A stretch of 64,000 bases of DNA, from contig CP053153.1 in assembly GCA_014607495.2 (NCBI GenBank), forward strand, positions 13,640,001 through 13,704,000. The letters run 5' to 3'. This document shows positions 1 to 12,342 of this stretch, in pieces (the first letter of the stretch is position 1; the number at the start of each line of letters is the position of its first letter). The DNA comes from Carposina sasakii. Taxonomy: Eukaryota > Arthropoda > Insecta > Lepidoptera > Carposinidae. A program made the position numbers and the translations under genes. The notes beneath the pieces were generated by a model that was not told where the DNA came from, searched no databases, and saw nothing but the letters and a program-made list of their open reading frames with translations.

Positions 1-43
1 AAACCAATTAAAATTTTAATCGACATATGTTTCGCCAACACCC
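1..43 (+). repeat. Left inverted repeat of the Penelope-like unit
   Basis: Starts aaaccaattaaaatttt and is the exact reverse complement of 926-968 over 43 bases. Its outer edge coincides with the first base of the window. Confidence 0.9.
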
Positions 44-343
44 GTGGCATCATCAGGATTAGTTTTCCATGTTAGTTCTATCTACCGAACCAACTAACTA
101 ACAACTAAAACCAATGTATTGCAAATCATTTTTATACCCTCAATCAACATAAAAAAATAAATGTTAATACCTACATATTAGTTTAGAAATGTAAAATTAT
201 TATAGATAAATAATTATTAAAAATATACATTAGTTATTAATTGTTAAATAATTAGAAGAAAAATAAATTTATAATAATATTAAATATATATAAAAAAAGA
301 CCATATCAAGGCTGTACGACAAAGTCATTACCTTTGTCCGATC

Positions 344-871
344 CTATTGACTTTGACATTGACAGATTGCAGCCAAAACTGGGCTAGTGTTTACAAAATC
401 TATTTGATTATTTACCAAATTAATACCTGAAAATTTTGCTTTCATAATTTCCAGTTTTTCTAAAATAGACAGACGGATGCCTTTATCTGCAACATGTAGA
501 ACTCTTAACTCATTATTATCTGCCAGGGAGTGGCCCGCCTGGAGTAAATGTTCGGCAAAGTTGGATTTATTAGGATTACCATTTCTAAAAGCTGATATAT
601 GTTCCTTGTATCGAACATTAAAACTGCGACCAGTTTGTCCAATGTAACAAGCATCACATTCATCACACTTCAACTGGTATACACCTGATTTCTTTTTAAG
701 TTCCAACTTTTGTTTTGTGTTAATTAACTTTTGTAATGAATTATAAGTCCTAAACGCCACAAATATGTCTTCTTTTTTTAATAATTTAGATAATTTTTCT
801 GAAAAACCTCCATAATATGTCAAACTACCAGTGTATGGTTTTTGAATCTGATCAACTTTAGGGTATAACAT
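344..871 (-). CDS. GIY-YIG endonuclease fragment of a Penelope-like polyprotein
   Basis: The ORF is 175 aa and starts at ATG (869-871). Residues about 1-60 match the linker that precedes the nuclease in Penelope-like polyproteins (a 'GFSEKLSKL' segment, then a Val-Ala-Phe segment and a Lys-rich stretch). The nuclease occupies about residues 61-140. It shows GVYQLKC (the GIY half), two Cys pairs in CDECDAC, CYIGQTGR (the YIG half), an Arg a few residues further in SFNVRYKEH, and a distal FAEHLLQAGH segment that carries the Glu and His expected for metal binding. All signature residues look intact and there is no internal stop. In a full element this domain nicks target DNA for target-primed reverse transcription. 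Here the RT half is missing, so the ORF is probably a truncated remnant whose start ATG is incidental. A small protein could still be made. Confidence 0.8.
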   Translation of the reverse strand: MLYPKVDQIQKPYTGSLTYYGGFSEKLSKLLKKEDIFVAFRTYNSLQKLINTKQKLELKKKSGVYQLKCDECDACYIGQTGRSFNVRYKEHISAFRNGNPNKSNFAEHLLQAGHSLADNNELRVLHVADKGIRLSILEKLEIMKAKFSGINLVNNQIDFVNTSPVLAAICQCQSQ

Positions 872-925
872 TTATATGTTATATTTTATATTATATTATT
901 TTATATTATATTTATATATTTATAT

Positions 926-968
926 GGGTGTTGGCGAAACATATGTCGATTAAAATTTTAATTGGTTT
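926..968 (-). repeat. Right inverted repeat of the Penelope-like unit
   Basis: Exact reverse complement of bases 1-43. It directly abuts unrelated sequence at 969 (tcggattagc). Confidence 0.9.
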
Positions 969-992
969 TCGGATTAGCAGCTATGTATTTAT

Positions 993-1122
993 GGTTGCAT
1001 GCTAGGTGCTTGGATCTGGCTTCTCGTTGCGACTGTAGTGTCTTGTGTTCGTGATCATGAGTAGGCAGATCCGAGGGTCAGCGGAGGGTATAGGGCCCGG
1101 TGGTGGGCGATCCCTCAATAGT
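993..1122 (+). repeat. Dispersed repeat, mate of 37240-37375 in inverted orientation
   Basis: Contains gcatgctaggtgct, then gatccgagggtca and gggcccggtggtgggcg. The reverse complement of 37240-37375 carries the same blocks in the same order with scattered mismatches. Family unknown. Confidence 0.7.
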
Positions 1123-2416
1123 GAAAGCTGAATGCTGTCTGTCAGTTAGTCAATATAATCAGATGTCTTTAGTAGCGCCTAGATTTCGCAATTGAAATAA
1201 TCCTGCTGTAAGAGATCATGGTGGTTATGCTTTTTGCTCTATATTTGGAAGGTTAACCTTCTATATGCCTTGTATACTGCGCAATGGTCCCATTATCAGA
1301 TTGAGAACTTCGAATCAATAATTTTCACTAGTCTCTGGGAGGATTTGACACTGACTACCGATATTATACCGATTAACCCAAAGGATTGTCTTTCTCTAAA
1401 ACACCAAGAAGAAGACAGCATCAAGATTATAATTATCTTCATCATCATTGTCAGATTTTATATCATCATCAGATAGGATATCTGACCATTGAAGAAACAC
1501 CTAGTCCTATAGCCATTTCCCAGTGTGAACGAAAAGCTTGCAGTCAACTAAAGGTTAATAAAATTAAAAAGTAAATTGTGCAAAGTGCAACTGACATTTA
1601 CATAACTAGAGGCCATAGTACAGTCGTGCCATTTATATTTAAAAAAAATCGCTTTCCTTAAACGTGATTATTTTTTCAAACCTAATAATATTTTTTTTAT
1701 TTCTACTGATCTCTCCGTAAAAACAAAAAGTTATAATTACTTATGGTGCAACCAAGTAAGTGTAAAATAAACTCTAAGAAATCTGCGTGAAAGTAAATTA
1801 TCTCATTTCCGAATTGAAATATTCCACTGGCCTTATTTAAGATCGGTCGCGTGGTGCCGGCAGAGTAGAATTCGTACCACCCCATGTTCCAATATTAGGC
1901 TAAAATACTACGTTTGATAGACGTATATTAACTAATAGTATCTCTATTGATACTTATTGAATGAATAGTAAACATAATTTGGCCTAAGCTCTAGTTGCAT
2001 TAATTGTGGACGTTTATCAGACACGTTGTCTCTTTCTGTTAGCACAAAAAGGTTACCTACTCGTATACACGGGTCGTTATTCGCGGATAAATCAAGTCTA
2101 GGATCACACAAGCCAAGGGGTGGTTCGATGATAACAATTTTACTACGATTTAAGATAACAATAAAAATATTAATACCGAAGAGACGTCAGATACAGAACG
2201 ATGACATAGTAAATGGAGTCGCGTCTGCTCCTGCGAGAGGCGAGGCCGGAACAGGGGCTGTCATTACAGACTCAACTTCAACTTTACCCTATGACTTTAC
2301 TCGTGTATTTACCTTTTTTGTTTAATACGAATCTAGGTGACACGGTTGCAGCGTCACAGGATTCTCGTATTCTTCAGATTCTAGTTATATTAAAAATAAA
2401 ATAGTCGACCTGTAAT
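1123..2416. other. Unassigned AT-rich sequence
   Basis: Only short frames without similarity or coding character. Nothing recognisable seen. Confidence 0.5.
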
Positions 2417-2600
2417 GATGCGGGGTTTTATTTGAATATAGCACCTGTATCTGCTTCCGTGCATGTCGTAAGAGTCGAGTGAGGAACTTGGGCATTCTCT
2501 CAGGCGATAAGCTAGCAACTTGACACTATTATCATTTACATCTGCCCCGCTATGCTAAAAGTGGCTGTGGCATCTCATTTATGATACTTTTCACAATTTC
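2417..2600 (+). repeat. SINE-like repeat, family S1 (degenerate)
   Basis: Begins with gatgcggggttt. It continues through a 'cgtaagagtcga' block, 'aggcgataagct' and 'atgctaaaagtggctgtgg'. Better copies lie at 12343-12525 and 27736-28165 (+) and at 15955-16270 and 34195-34530 (-). Some copies end in a TATG-type short tandem tail, which suggests a SINE. Confidence 0.65.
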
Positions 2601-3228
2601 ACGAACACATCCGCGTCCAAGCATATACTCGTATTATGTGAAAAATAGCTGATTCTCGCAACATCTTCTCTTCTAAATTATAGATACACTATCTGTTATT
2701 CTGATGTTATACGCTGTATCCATAACTTCCAAGATCGGTAGTTTTATGTAAAAAAGTAAGAAACATACAAACATTTTTACAAACTTTAAAATCTTTCTAA
2801 TTTATGGTTCATAACGCGATTCACCCTACCACCATTAGCTAAAATTTCGCAAATCCGTTTCCTGGCGTATTCATTGCTGGAATCAGCGATACAATTCGAA
2901 TGAAATTCATTCACACTCACGCATCCATGCGTGGGTATGAATTTGATGCGAGGCGAGGGTTGACGGTATAATAGTAAGTATATTGACCGTGGAGCAGATA
3001 TATGTGCTCGAATTATGTCAAATTATCCCGCGAACTAGTCAATATCTTGGTATAATTACTCGTATGTACGATTACTAACTAAAACCAACATTTGAATTGT
3101 AATAAAAATGTTTATAAAAAAACCTATAGAAAATTATTTCAAAAAGTTGCCGTCTACCGGGAATGTGCCCAGAATGTTGGTAGTTCTCGTTGTATGGCAA
3201 AGAGGTAACGATGAACTCTAGCAGGATG
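2601..3228. other. Unassigned; holds one short imperfect palindrome
   Basis: The only structure seen is an imperfect hairpin at about 2909-2942, with 16-base arms around cgcatccatgcg. No gene recognised. Confidence 0.4.
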
Positions 3229-3310
3229 TTTGGTACCCGTAGCTCAATGGGTTAGACATTAGTCGAAAAGTGTAGGTCGATTCCAGCAGTGGACTTGTAA
3301 CACAGTTTTT
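3229..3310 (+). repeat. tRNA-like SINE head (remnant)
   Basis: The sequence ggtacccgtagctcaatggg followed by ggtcgattcc resembles tRNA box A and box B at near-normal spacing. The stems do not form a full cloverleaf and there is no discriminator end, so it is read as a tRNA-derived SINE remnant and not a tRNA gene. Confidence 0.45.
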
Positions 3311-4234
3311 GTTATGCGTTATAAATGTAATATTACGCCAGGCCAAATGAGAAATGCCAAATTCTTGGCAATATAAAAAAACTGCTACATCTATACCCAT
3401 CAATAAATGGAATTAAGCCAGATAGATACTATCTTTCAGTTTTCCTATGTTTTTTCTTGCTAGAACGCTGTATGTCCTACAGTGGACTGTGGACAGACAC
3501 ATGTTTGTATGTTTACAACATTTCCGTGAACATGCAGTATGCGTATTCACGCACTAGTGTTTGTAAACAGAACACCCAGATTATGTGTAAGATGATATTG
3601 GCCATTTATACATCTTGAAATATTTCTTGCAGCCGAAAAAATGGGTGTATAAAATACCTGATGGTAAGTCAGATGATGTAGAAGAAAGTGCTTGTTACTA
3701 CCATAGAGTATTTGTAATTTGTATAGGAGACTGGGTTGGTCAGAAAAATTTAGCACCGTGTGAAATGAAGAAGTCTTTGTAATATAAAGTGAGGCATATA
3801 AAAAATAATGAAACACGAAATGGCTTGGAAGATGAACTACGACATAATTAAAATATAGCATTTGGCGCAAAACATTATCCAAGATAGCCAATCGACTTAC
3901 TTCGAGCTAGATGTAAATTTTGGAAACGAAAGAGGTAAGACCCTTATAGATAGAATGCTCTATGTGACTTTTGTTAGCCTCTACTAACTAAATACAGAAT
4001 AAATCTTACAGGTGGAGCTATATTTCAGTGTTTTAGTATGGATAACAATATTTCTGGAAATCTGTATATTTTACTTGACAGAGTTTGTGCGGGTTCGGTT
4101 ATTGAATTAAACCGGCTTTCGATGATAGAGGTCAACAGGTTCAACTTGATTGGAGCTTTATTTTTAGATCCAATGTTCAAAGGTTAAGTTTAATTAAATG
4201 TATCGAAGATCACTAACTGAAATTAGAATAAAGA
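3311..4234. other. Unassigned sequence
   Basis: Short frames on the minus strand (up to 114 aa, near 3547-3891) show no recognisable domain. Nothing else seen. Confidence 0.4.
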
Positions 4235-4335
4235 CCAATTTTTCCAGTGGCAATCTGAAGGATACAGTTGATCATAATAGAGACAGCATCTGTCTCTTTA
4301 GAGAAAGAAAGCATTCAATTTATCCGTCAGATTAT
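4235..4335. repeat. Palindromic MITE, family M1 (degenerate)
   Basis: Starts ccaatttttccagtggc and ends tatccgtcagatta. It carries the same central 'gatcataatagagacagca' block as 47382-47508. Copies at 47382-47508 and 50334-50466 are more complete. Confidence 0.55.
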
Positions 4336-6589
4336 GTAAGTACCTATTATTTTATATTATATTAAAAAAATAATTGTAATCTAAGCATAATGTATCGAAC
4401 CTCGTCAATCTGCAACTCTGTTTTATAGTAAACTTTTTTAACTCATTGTAATAAGCAGTCAGGGAAACTTAAAGAAAATGGGCTACTAATAATATTAAGT
4501 ACAGTAGCTAATAGTAAAAATATATCCATAACATATAAGAGTTAAGAGAAAATGAATAATATTGTGCCTACATGATGCAACAATTATGGTAGGACTAATT
4601 ACTGTAGTTCAATATGTTCGGATAACTCGAGTATGCTTTTACAGGATTTCAATTACCTTTGTTGATGTGAAACCAATTAATGTTTTGTGTTTGTCAATCC
4701 CTCTATCCCCGCGGTGAAATAGTACATTTAGGCATGGTCGAATAATTTGAAGATCCATGTCAAATTAATGCAGTGTAGGTAGGTATATTTTTATGAAGAA
4801 GAGGAAAAGTTACATTTTTATGTTTCAAGGAAGTCGTTGATTTCCAATGCTTTTCTGCTAATTTTGTTGTTATTTTATATGCTTTATACAATGATTAAAT
4901 AGAAATTTACCCAAGAAACTAGAAAACTTAGCCTAAGTACTCTTATAACGCAACGTATTAGCCGGATCCTATCTCTATAATGAACATAGATGCCCAGTAC
5001 TTGTGGCTAGACCCTAGTCACTCTAGACCACTGGTTATGTTTTAAGGTCCTTGCCTTCTGCGGTAGCCGCTTCCTTAGTGCCTCTGACCGCCCAGAAATG
5101 TTGGCGTATTAAAACAAAAATGTCGCCGCATTAAATAAAAGTGTTGCTCTTTTAAAATTGCAACTTCACCTTGGATAAAAAATATTTTACAGTGCTAAAT
5201 GATATTTAAATAACTGAAATATGGGTAATAAATGTACGTTTTAAGGAATTTAAACAAAGATGCTGGTTGCGTTATATTTGGGTTTTCCTTTAACTGTGAA
5301 TATAAGGTTATTTAAGTTTTACTGAACAAATTCTACGGTAGAACTAATGGGACGTTTACTTAGTTATGTCATTTAATTATCTTGCTATGTAGAATCTAGT
5401 GATATTAACAATGACCCATATGCGGTTGGTCACTAACGCATTTGCCATATCTTGCTTGCGCACTATTCACAAATGTTACGCGTATTAAAACTATGTGAGC
5501 TGCTGTCATAGAACTCTATTTAATATCTTTTCTAGGAAAACATTCTCCATCTTTGACTACGTCATAGCTCCATTATTGAGTAAATGAAAAAAATTAAGTA
5601 AGTATATAAGCTTAGAATAATGATTCGCTCCGAAGACCTATCATTAATCTAAGTATATAAGAACTATGAAAGAGAAGAGTGGACAATTTAATCATTTCCT
5701 GTTTCGGCTACAATATGTATAAATCCAAAATAATATGAATATAATACATTTTCTGAATAAGCATCGCCAGACTCCATATTTTTTAAACTATTCCTCTTTG
5801 ATCTTTAAACTGATGAACTAAGTTAGTAACGTTATAGGCAAATTCTCCATTCAACGGCTTCATTGTTGTAGTACCTCGCTATTGTAAGTTCTAAAGTGAT
5901 TCCATATTCAGTTCCAACTTTGCTTCATGCTTTTATTATCGCTAAAATATTAACTCTATTCTGAGCTCCATTTGGTATGTATCTAGGTTTGATTGTTAAT
6001 TATTTATCAGAGAGCAGAAAATGCAGTATTGTAATTTTTTACTTTATTCTGAGGGTAAAATATGGCTGGAAAAGAAAACTTCTATCTAGGGGTTATCATG
6101 AACTATAAAAAGACAGCTTTTATCTCAGTGAGATTTTACTCTAGACTGCTTATATCGGCGACTAGCTTTCGCAATAGAAACATATTTCATGTTATTTCCC
6201 TAGGACCTGTGAAAATAGTATGTGTATAGATATTGTCCTCATCATTTGGAGTCGCTAATCTGATACTGTTTAGATATTTCTGAGGACACTTCTTCTCTAA
6301 ATATAAACGGTGACACGTAGACTTTCTCTCATCCCACTGGACGTACCTATAATTTCTCATAATTTATCGGGAATTTATTAAATCCGCTTGCTAAATCGGT
6401 GATACATAAACGTAAGAATTATCTACATTTATTTATTAACTTTAAAATTATACAGTTGTTTTACAATACCCTGCAAAACTGCTTACGCGGTTTGACTGCA
6501 GGTAATAGTTTCTTTATGTACCTACTTAAATTAATAAAATCTTAATTAAAATTAAGGATTAAATATTAGGAGGATTCAAGTGTCTCTAA
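4336..6589. other. Unassigned AT-rich sequence
   Basis: No long frame, no recognised repeat family and no obvious promoter. Confidence 0.4.
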
Positions 6590-7250
6590 TAAATATTTTT
6601 TTAATAAACTCTTAAATCGGCATAAACGCGGTTCCAGTCTAATGCTTTTCGGGTAAACTATTTAAAATATATGGTAAAGTTTTTTTAGTGATCTTGACAG
6701 ATCATAATTAGTTACTCTAGGGACCTCATATTTACTCATGGATACTGACCTAGTACCACACTCATGCCGAATCAATGTTAAGTTATGATCTTGTTTGCTG
6801 TGGTTGTTAATTGCCAAAAGGTATTTCAAATGTATCAAACTAACTGGTAAAATTTTACATATTTTAAAAAGCTTGGTATAATCTCCTTTACAATCACTTT
6901 TTGTTTTGCTGTTGACCATTAATTTTAAAAATCTTATTTGTAGTGCTTCTAATTTATCTATATATGTTTTAAAGGTGAGACCATAGCAATCAAGAGCATA
7001 ACCCAAGATAGGATCCACTAAAGCGAAATATAAACATTTTAATATTAATTAAATTAAAACCGGTACTTTAAAACTTAAATAATGGAATTTTCCAAGTAGT
7101 ATTCTTAATTTACTACATAAATAATCCACGTGGAATTCCCATGAAAAACTGGAATTGATTTTAACACCCTGGTAAGTGACACATTCAACATTCTCAATAG
7201 GTTTGCATTTACAATATAATTTATTTCTATGGAAGCATTCAAACCTTTGG
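6560..7250 (-). pseudogene. LINE reverse-transcriptase C-terminal fragment (CR1/jockey-like)
   Basis: Reading the minus strand from about 7220, one frame gives a 'VTYQGVKINSSFSWEFHVDY' segment and then a KLR...K block typical of the region after the RT fingers/palm in CR1 and jockey LINEs. A stop near 7050 interrupts it. The frame then continues at 7018-6662 with 'DPILGYALDCYG', 'LEALQIRFLKLM' and 'LFKICKILPVSLIHLKYLL', which is the usual LINE C-terminal thumb/connection pattern. The terminal 'LNSLPEK' motif lies one frame away just after the stop at 6662, so there is at least one stop and one frameshift. This is a dead 5'-truncated copy. The superfamily is inferred from pattern only. Confidence 0.75.
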
Positions 7251-8810
7251 GTTTGTATAAAATTAGAATTACCTACCCTAAACTATTCAACGAGCGAGAT
7301 GTCTTAAATCTTAAAAGATATTTAGAACAAAGAGTGAGCGAAGCAACTGGCAGGGCTATTACCTAATTTGCAGTAGCAAAGCCAAAGCAACAAATGCGAC
7401 TAGCCCCGCGGACCGTACGTCAAAGTGTCGGCATTCGGCAAGAGTCCACCCACAGAGAAAGCAAAACAGAGCTATGTTTTATTACAAGGCAAGGGGATTA
7501 GTAAAATACCTTGTCAGTTTGACCAAAACACTCCTTAAACCTGACCTAAGGTAGTATTTAGTTGACAGCTCAAACCTTTGTCTTGTTTTATGCCACAATG
7601 TTATATAGGAAGTTACCGAAAACTACTGCTGACAGCATATAATTTTTGATGAACACGTTTCATTAGATATTGAAAGCGACATAATATCTTATATAAGGGA
7701 CAAAACTACTGTAGCAACATCTAAAGGTATGTTAGAGCTAGACAAATTGACGTATACTCGCATCTAAAAAGGGACTTGGGGTGGAGTATAGTTCGGTTTA
7801 GAGTCAACACTGAACGAATTTGCGCCAAAAGAAGTTTTTGGCTTTCCCTCTTTAAACAAGTACATACACTTCCATTGTCTCGTTATTAGGTACATTATTT
7901 TTTATTCTTTATACATTACAAAACTTAAAATTAGGTACAACGTCCCATAAAACTGCAAGTTTGACTATGGGATCCGTGTTAGTTGTAAGGGATTTAACTG
8001 TCGATTGATTAGACGTGAGATAGTTATGTCGTTCTCACCCATCTCAAGCTACGTATGCTGATATGTTAAGTCTATTCTTCACCCTCTAAAATTCTTATAA
8101 AATCAGGATTACTTGAATAATAATGTTGTGAACTTGAACAAAAGGTATCTTAATATTGAACCCTACGACCCTGTGTTAGAGATCTTTTATTTTAACATCT
8201 GCCCTTTTAATAAACCCTTTGTTTCACTATATCTGAAACATGTGAGGTTTTAACACCTTTAGAAGCATAGTGAATGTTTGAACTTCCGAATTGTAACGCC
8301 TAATACAATTTCATTTATAAAACCTTTAGAAGCATTTGCATCTTTTATCTTAGGATTAAATAATGGAATTTATTTATTCACTTTTAAGACGCGACGTGAA
8401 TAATTTGAAATGTATTTTTTTTTATAGGTTTGTCTTGGCTCTATTAGCCACTTTGCTATCCTTGTTATATATACCACTATTTGTAGGAATAGTTTATCAC
8501 TTTCTTTTTGAATATTGCACAGTCTATTGCAAATAAGATCTCATGAAAAAAGAATCGAATATTGTCTCCTTATCAAATAAGTGTTAGATTTTTTTACTAT
8601 ACACGTCATAACTCATAATACATGGTGGCACGGCAGTGTAGCAGGGCTAAGTCGAACAATCGTAACATCATTTTCTTAGTAAGTCAGAGTTTACAAGTCA
8701 TATTTGTCTACATTATCCGTGACTATTACAAAAGATTTGAATATGCTGTCATTTGTTTCTCTCCTTTTTTTTCTTAATGTAGTTTTGTAATTTCTTAGAA
8801 TTTGTTTAAT
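7251..8810. other. Unassigned sequence
   Basis: No gene seen. A short block at 7367-7405 (attacctaatttgcagtag) resembles the end of the small MITE nested at 27820-27992. Confidence 0.4.
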
Positions 8811-8972
8811 TGCACATGTTACCCTGTTGTTAACAATTTCTCTTTACTTGCTTGGCTTGCTGGAAGAGATCCCTGGTAGAGATAAGCTTGCCATTGTACA
8901 TGCATCTCTTCTTTAATATTGTATGCCATATTTCTTTTTGTGTATGTGCAATAAAGAATAAGAATAAGATTT
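8811..8972 (+). repeat. LINE 3' end with AATAAA-type tail
   Basis: The sequence 'gcttgctggaagagatccc', a 'gataagcttgcca' block and the terminal gtgcaataaagaataagaa resemble the 3' UTR and tail common to moth LINEs. No coding part remains. Confidence 0.5.
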
Positions 8973-9057
8973 TAAACAATGCTTAAGTCATTTTAACACA
9001 GTGTTTTACTTTATACGCTGTTTTGTAATTATACCGTACAATATGTTTAATATAGCA

Positions 9058-9175
9058 CTGATAGGCTCTCCCCTTACCGAGTGGGACTTAAAACGCTAAC
9101 TGGTGAAAAGTGGGCAAATTACGCACACTTCTGCCCAACCACTTTGGGGGATAATGGGCGTGACTATGTGTAAAT
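9058..9175 (+). repeat. Short interspersed repeat fragment
   Basis: Contains ctccccttaccgagtgggac and ttgggggataatgggcgtg, a pattern of degenerate lepidopteran short repeats. Single copy in this window, so the family call is tentative. Confidence 0.4.
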
Positions 9176-9199
9176 ATGTTTAATTCTCGTATGTATGGG

Positions 9200-9445
9200 C
9201 CTGTACCAATGAATTTATTTCATGTACAGATTTTAATGTTGTAAAATCACGTAAAACCGTTGGTCCTGCGCCTGATCTCTCTCCGGCCGTGTCGGCTTTC
9301 CGTCCTATCGGACTATCAAAGTGACGGAATAGAGAGTGCATCTGTGTTTGCGCACACACTTGTGCACTAAAATATCTCCTGCGGACCTGGCCAATCTCCG
9401 TAGAGATTGGTCGCCTTGGCCGAAATACGGTCGGAGATCATCATT
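9200..9445 (+). repeat. tRNA-derived SINE copy, family S3 (body only)
   Basis: Closely matches the body of the full copy at 62655-62990: 'ctgtaccaatgaatttattt', 'gtcggctttccgtcc', 'ctccgtagagattggtcgcc' and 'cggagatcatcat'. It lacks the tRNA-like head and has a short internal deletion after 'ttgtaaaatcacgtaaaacc'. Confidence 0.8.
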
Positions 9446-9769
9446 ATCATGATATCATACGTTCATCATGACCTACATGTTCTCGTAACCGCACAATGCA
9501 ATAAACACAATATGGTATGTCTCATATGTCTGCAATTGATTCGCTCATTCCTGTTAAGCCTAGCCATAGATAAATCAAATAACTAGTTTGTTTCCTCATA
9601 AAACGCTTCATTACCCAGTAGGTACACCAAATTAGCTATTAAAATGATAAAAAATAAAGTCTCATAAAGAGATTTATTTCAGCAAACTCACGCAGTTTAT
9701 TTTTCCAAATATTATGGAAAAATTAACCTAACTCAACATGAAAAATAAACATGAAACATGAAAAATATA

Positions 9770-9850
9770 CCAACCCGTGGTGACTATGGCCAAAAACCCT
9801 GCGGGAGGCCTACGTCCAGCAGTAGACTGCAATAGGCTCATGAGAGAATG
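9770..9850 (+). repeat. LINE 3' terminal fragment, family L1f
   Basis: Contains gtggtgactatggccaaaaa, then gcgggaggcctacgtcc and agcagtagactgcaatagg. The same end is seen at 16110, 16616, 26105, 26388, 34408, 48054 and 53590. Confidence 0.75.
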
Positions 9851-10109
9851 TTTTCTACAGTGGTTTTTTTATAGCATTTCGCTTTACTAACATGTTATTA
9901 AAATAGTTTGTGAAGTTAATAAAAAAAATTGCCTTTGCCCCCTTACGGTAAGGGCTTTGTAGTCAACAAAAGTAACGTAATGTTATCGATCTTATCTACA
10001 TTGAGTCCTTGAATGATATTTATTGACTCCGTATCTTTTTCGAGTGGCAAGGATGAGCTAACAACTAAGAAGGAATAACAAAACTCATAGTAGTAGTAAA
10101 CTCACACAT

Positions 10110-10446
10110 ACAGGGTGTTTTTGGTGGCCACCCTTAACGAAGGGTACGCACTCTATACATCAAATAAAGTAAGTTTATGCCAAAAAAAATGGTGAAACGA
10201 TGAAAATTTTTTATTCTTTGATCGGGCAAAATTTATAGTGTCCAGTATTTATGTTAGTTTTTTCATAGACAGATATTAATTATTTCTCGTGAAAAAATCT
10301 TGCTACACGCGTCAATGTGCATTTATGCAGAAAAACATTTAGCATTTAGGGTCCAAAGTTGAGTAAATAGACAGCGTTTTTTGAAAAAATTGGTTAGGGT
10401 CCACGTAGTTTTCGGGAACGTTGACGACCAAAAATCAACCTGTATA
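10110..10446 (+). mobile_element. MITE family M2, near-complete copy
   Basis: Starts tacagggtgtttttggt and ends accaaaaatcaacctgta. The end is an imperfect inverted repeat of the start. Other copies are at 14262-15140 (interrupted), 19061-19243 (partial), 46570-46748 (partial) and 46748-47118. There is no ORF. The TA-containing ends suggest mobilisation by a Tc1/mariner-like or similar transposase, but this is inference. Confidence 0.7.
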
Positions 10447-10489
10447 ACTAATATAAAACAATATTTATATTAATATTATTACTTCTATC

Positions 10490-10715
10490 CTGCTCTGGGA
10501 GTGAAAAAAAAACGTAAAAAAAAAGCTGCTTCTCTTCCCGGACATACTGTACAAGTCAGTAAAGGGACAAGAGGGTCTTGGTGTTTTGTAGGCGATTGGC
10601 TGACCACCTGTCACTACTAACCTAACTTGTACATCTCAACTATACCCTCAAAATTGGTCAGAAGTGGCACCATGTGGTTCTATCGGCCCTTGGTGCTCTA
10701 CCTACCCTACTGAAC
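10490..10715 (+). repeat. SINE-like repeat, family S2
   Basis: Contains tgctctgggagtgaaaaaa, cttctcttcccggacatact, 'gtaaagggacaagaggg' and 'gaagtggcaccatgtgg'. A longer copy lies at 22379-22625, with fragments at 37140-37205 and 61585-61660. The short frame across its end is not a gene. Confidence 0.75.
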
Positions 10716-12342
10716 ATTTAAGTACAGCCAAGTTACAACAAAAAATTACTCGCTACTTTTTAAAAGTCATCGTAACCTTAAAAGCTTCTCAACTTAAACT
10801 TACCGTTTCAGAAAAAGCGCTCTTCGGCCTCCTAGACGGCGTTCCATTCATTCTGTCTGGCCACTCGTTCTAAACACAAACAAAACAAAACAGACCAATC
10901 AGATCGCACCAAACTTTTTCACGGCCACTTGTGGATCCACACAACTGTCAAACTTGAGCATCCAGGTAACTTGGCAAGTAATCCGGGAGCAGCTCCGAGT
11001 GATTTTACAATCGATTACAATATCGAATGGTTCGCTTATGGCACTGTTTTAATCGATGACCTCATGCAATTGCTAGTTGATAAGTTATCGAGTTGAGAAA
11101 CTTGTCCGTCTGCGCGAGGCGACGGGCTTGGGTGGCGTGAGTATCGAGACTGGCTTCGAAATTCGAACTCACGCAGCGCGAACGGGCCGGCGTTTTTTTT
11201 GTACATGCCTCCACCCGGACAAAAGCCTAACTTTGAGGTTATAGTCTGTGCATGCAGCTAACCCGGGCCCGGTTATAATCGATGAAAAAATTGTATTTTA
11301 ACCTTCTTTTGGTCAAGACAAATAGTATCAGTTTCATGTTAATTAACATCGAGGTTACAGAACTCATTTGCTCAGTTGTTTACTTAATACAGCTGAAGCG
11401 CACATGATTCATGTATTAAGTGTTTATATATATTCTATATTTAGTTGTTAGTCGTCTGCTTAATCTCAAGTTGCGCCCGCGCCGGTGACGTCACTTAGAG
11501 GACAGTTTTTTTACCACAGATTTTACAGATTAAACAGGACAAGATAGAATGAATAAGTAGCATTGGTTGCCCCAGCATTCCAATATATTCAAGAATTTAT
11601 AATAAAGTTAATATTATTCTTTAGCTCTACCAGCCGTGTTTAAAAATAACTTTTTTATTGAAATTGATCTATTTTTGTAAAATTATTCTTATATCAACAA
11701 GGAAAAGCTATCGGTTCGTATTAGAATTGAATTTATTTTAATAATGTAGTCAAACATAAATCAAATATGGTTACATTAGAGTTAGGTAGAGTTTAAAAAG
11801 GAACATAGAGACCTTATTATTATAAATCATCATAATTATAAATCATTCCAAATATTCCTATTAATGAAAATTTTATCAAAATACTTTAAAAGTTTGTCCC
11901 TTACCAACTGATCATCATGTACCTACATAACGGAGGCTTACATATGTTAATTTTCATGTCTGAATAAAATCAAAACATACAATTAAAAGCCACTACCTGA
12001 GCCTCAAAAGGGTGATTATTCACCATAACGAAGTTATAGCTGCAGTGAAATGTTTTGTGAAGAAAGCCAAGCCGACTTTCACCTGGAACCCGTTTGGTCT
12101 GTTTGGTACAGACATAACCTAGGCAATGACTAGACAAGAAGGACGGAATACCCTGTGCTGTGATCTGCTGCTGTGAGCTGTGATCTTGACCGCTCGAGAT
12201 ATTGTCGAATGCTGACTTGATGATGCCGACTGCTTGACGGCAGTATGTAGGTATGACATATTTTTCATTTGCCTAACAAAAGAGTGGACTGTGATATAGT
12301 ATGGGAAATTAATAGAAACTTTTTCAGTATCCGTTAATCCCG
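10716..12342. other. Unassigned; GC-rich patch and CRE-like site
   Basis: A GC-richer patch occurs at 11100-11200 and a perfect CRE-like palindrome tgacgtca at about 11487-11494. No ORF or exon could be supported. Regulatory function is possible but unproven. Confidence 0.3.

Larger units (their letters stand above)
1..968 (-). mobile_element. Penelope-like element, 5'-truncated, flanked by inverted repeats
   Basis: The unit runs between two perfect inverted repeats (1-43 and 926-968) and contains one open reading frame on the minus strand with a GIY-YIG endonuclease domain of the kind found at the C-terminus of Penelope-like retroelement polyproteins. No reverse transcriptase is present, so the copy is 5'-truncated. 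Between the ORF start and the right repeat lies a very AT-rich spacer (872-925). The other side of the ORF (44-343) is AT-rich 3' UTR-like sequence. The left repeat begins at base 1, so the left flank and any target duplication cannot be seen. Assignment to Penelope rests on the linker and the Cys-rich GIY-YIG region. Terminal repeats in inverted orientation on truncated copies are known in this group. Confidence 0.8.

Noticed and set aside
3547..3891. 114-aa minus-strand frame
   Set aside because: No domain, no splice or promoter context, composition like translated AT-rich DNA.
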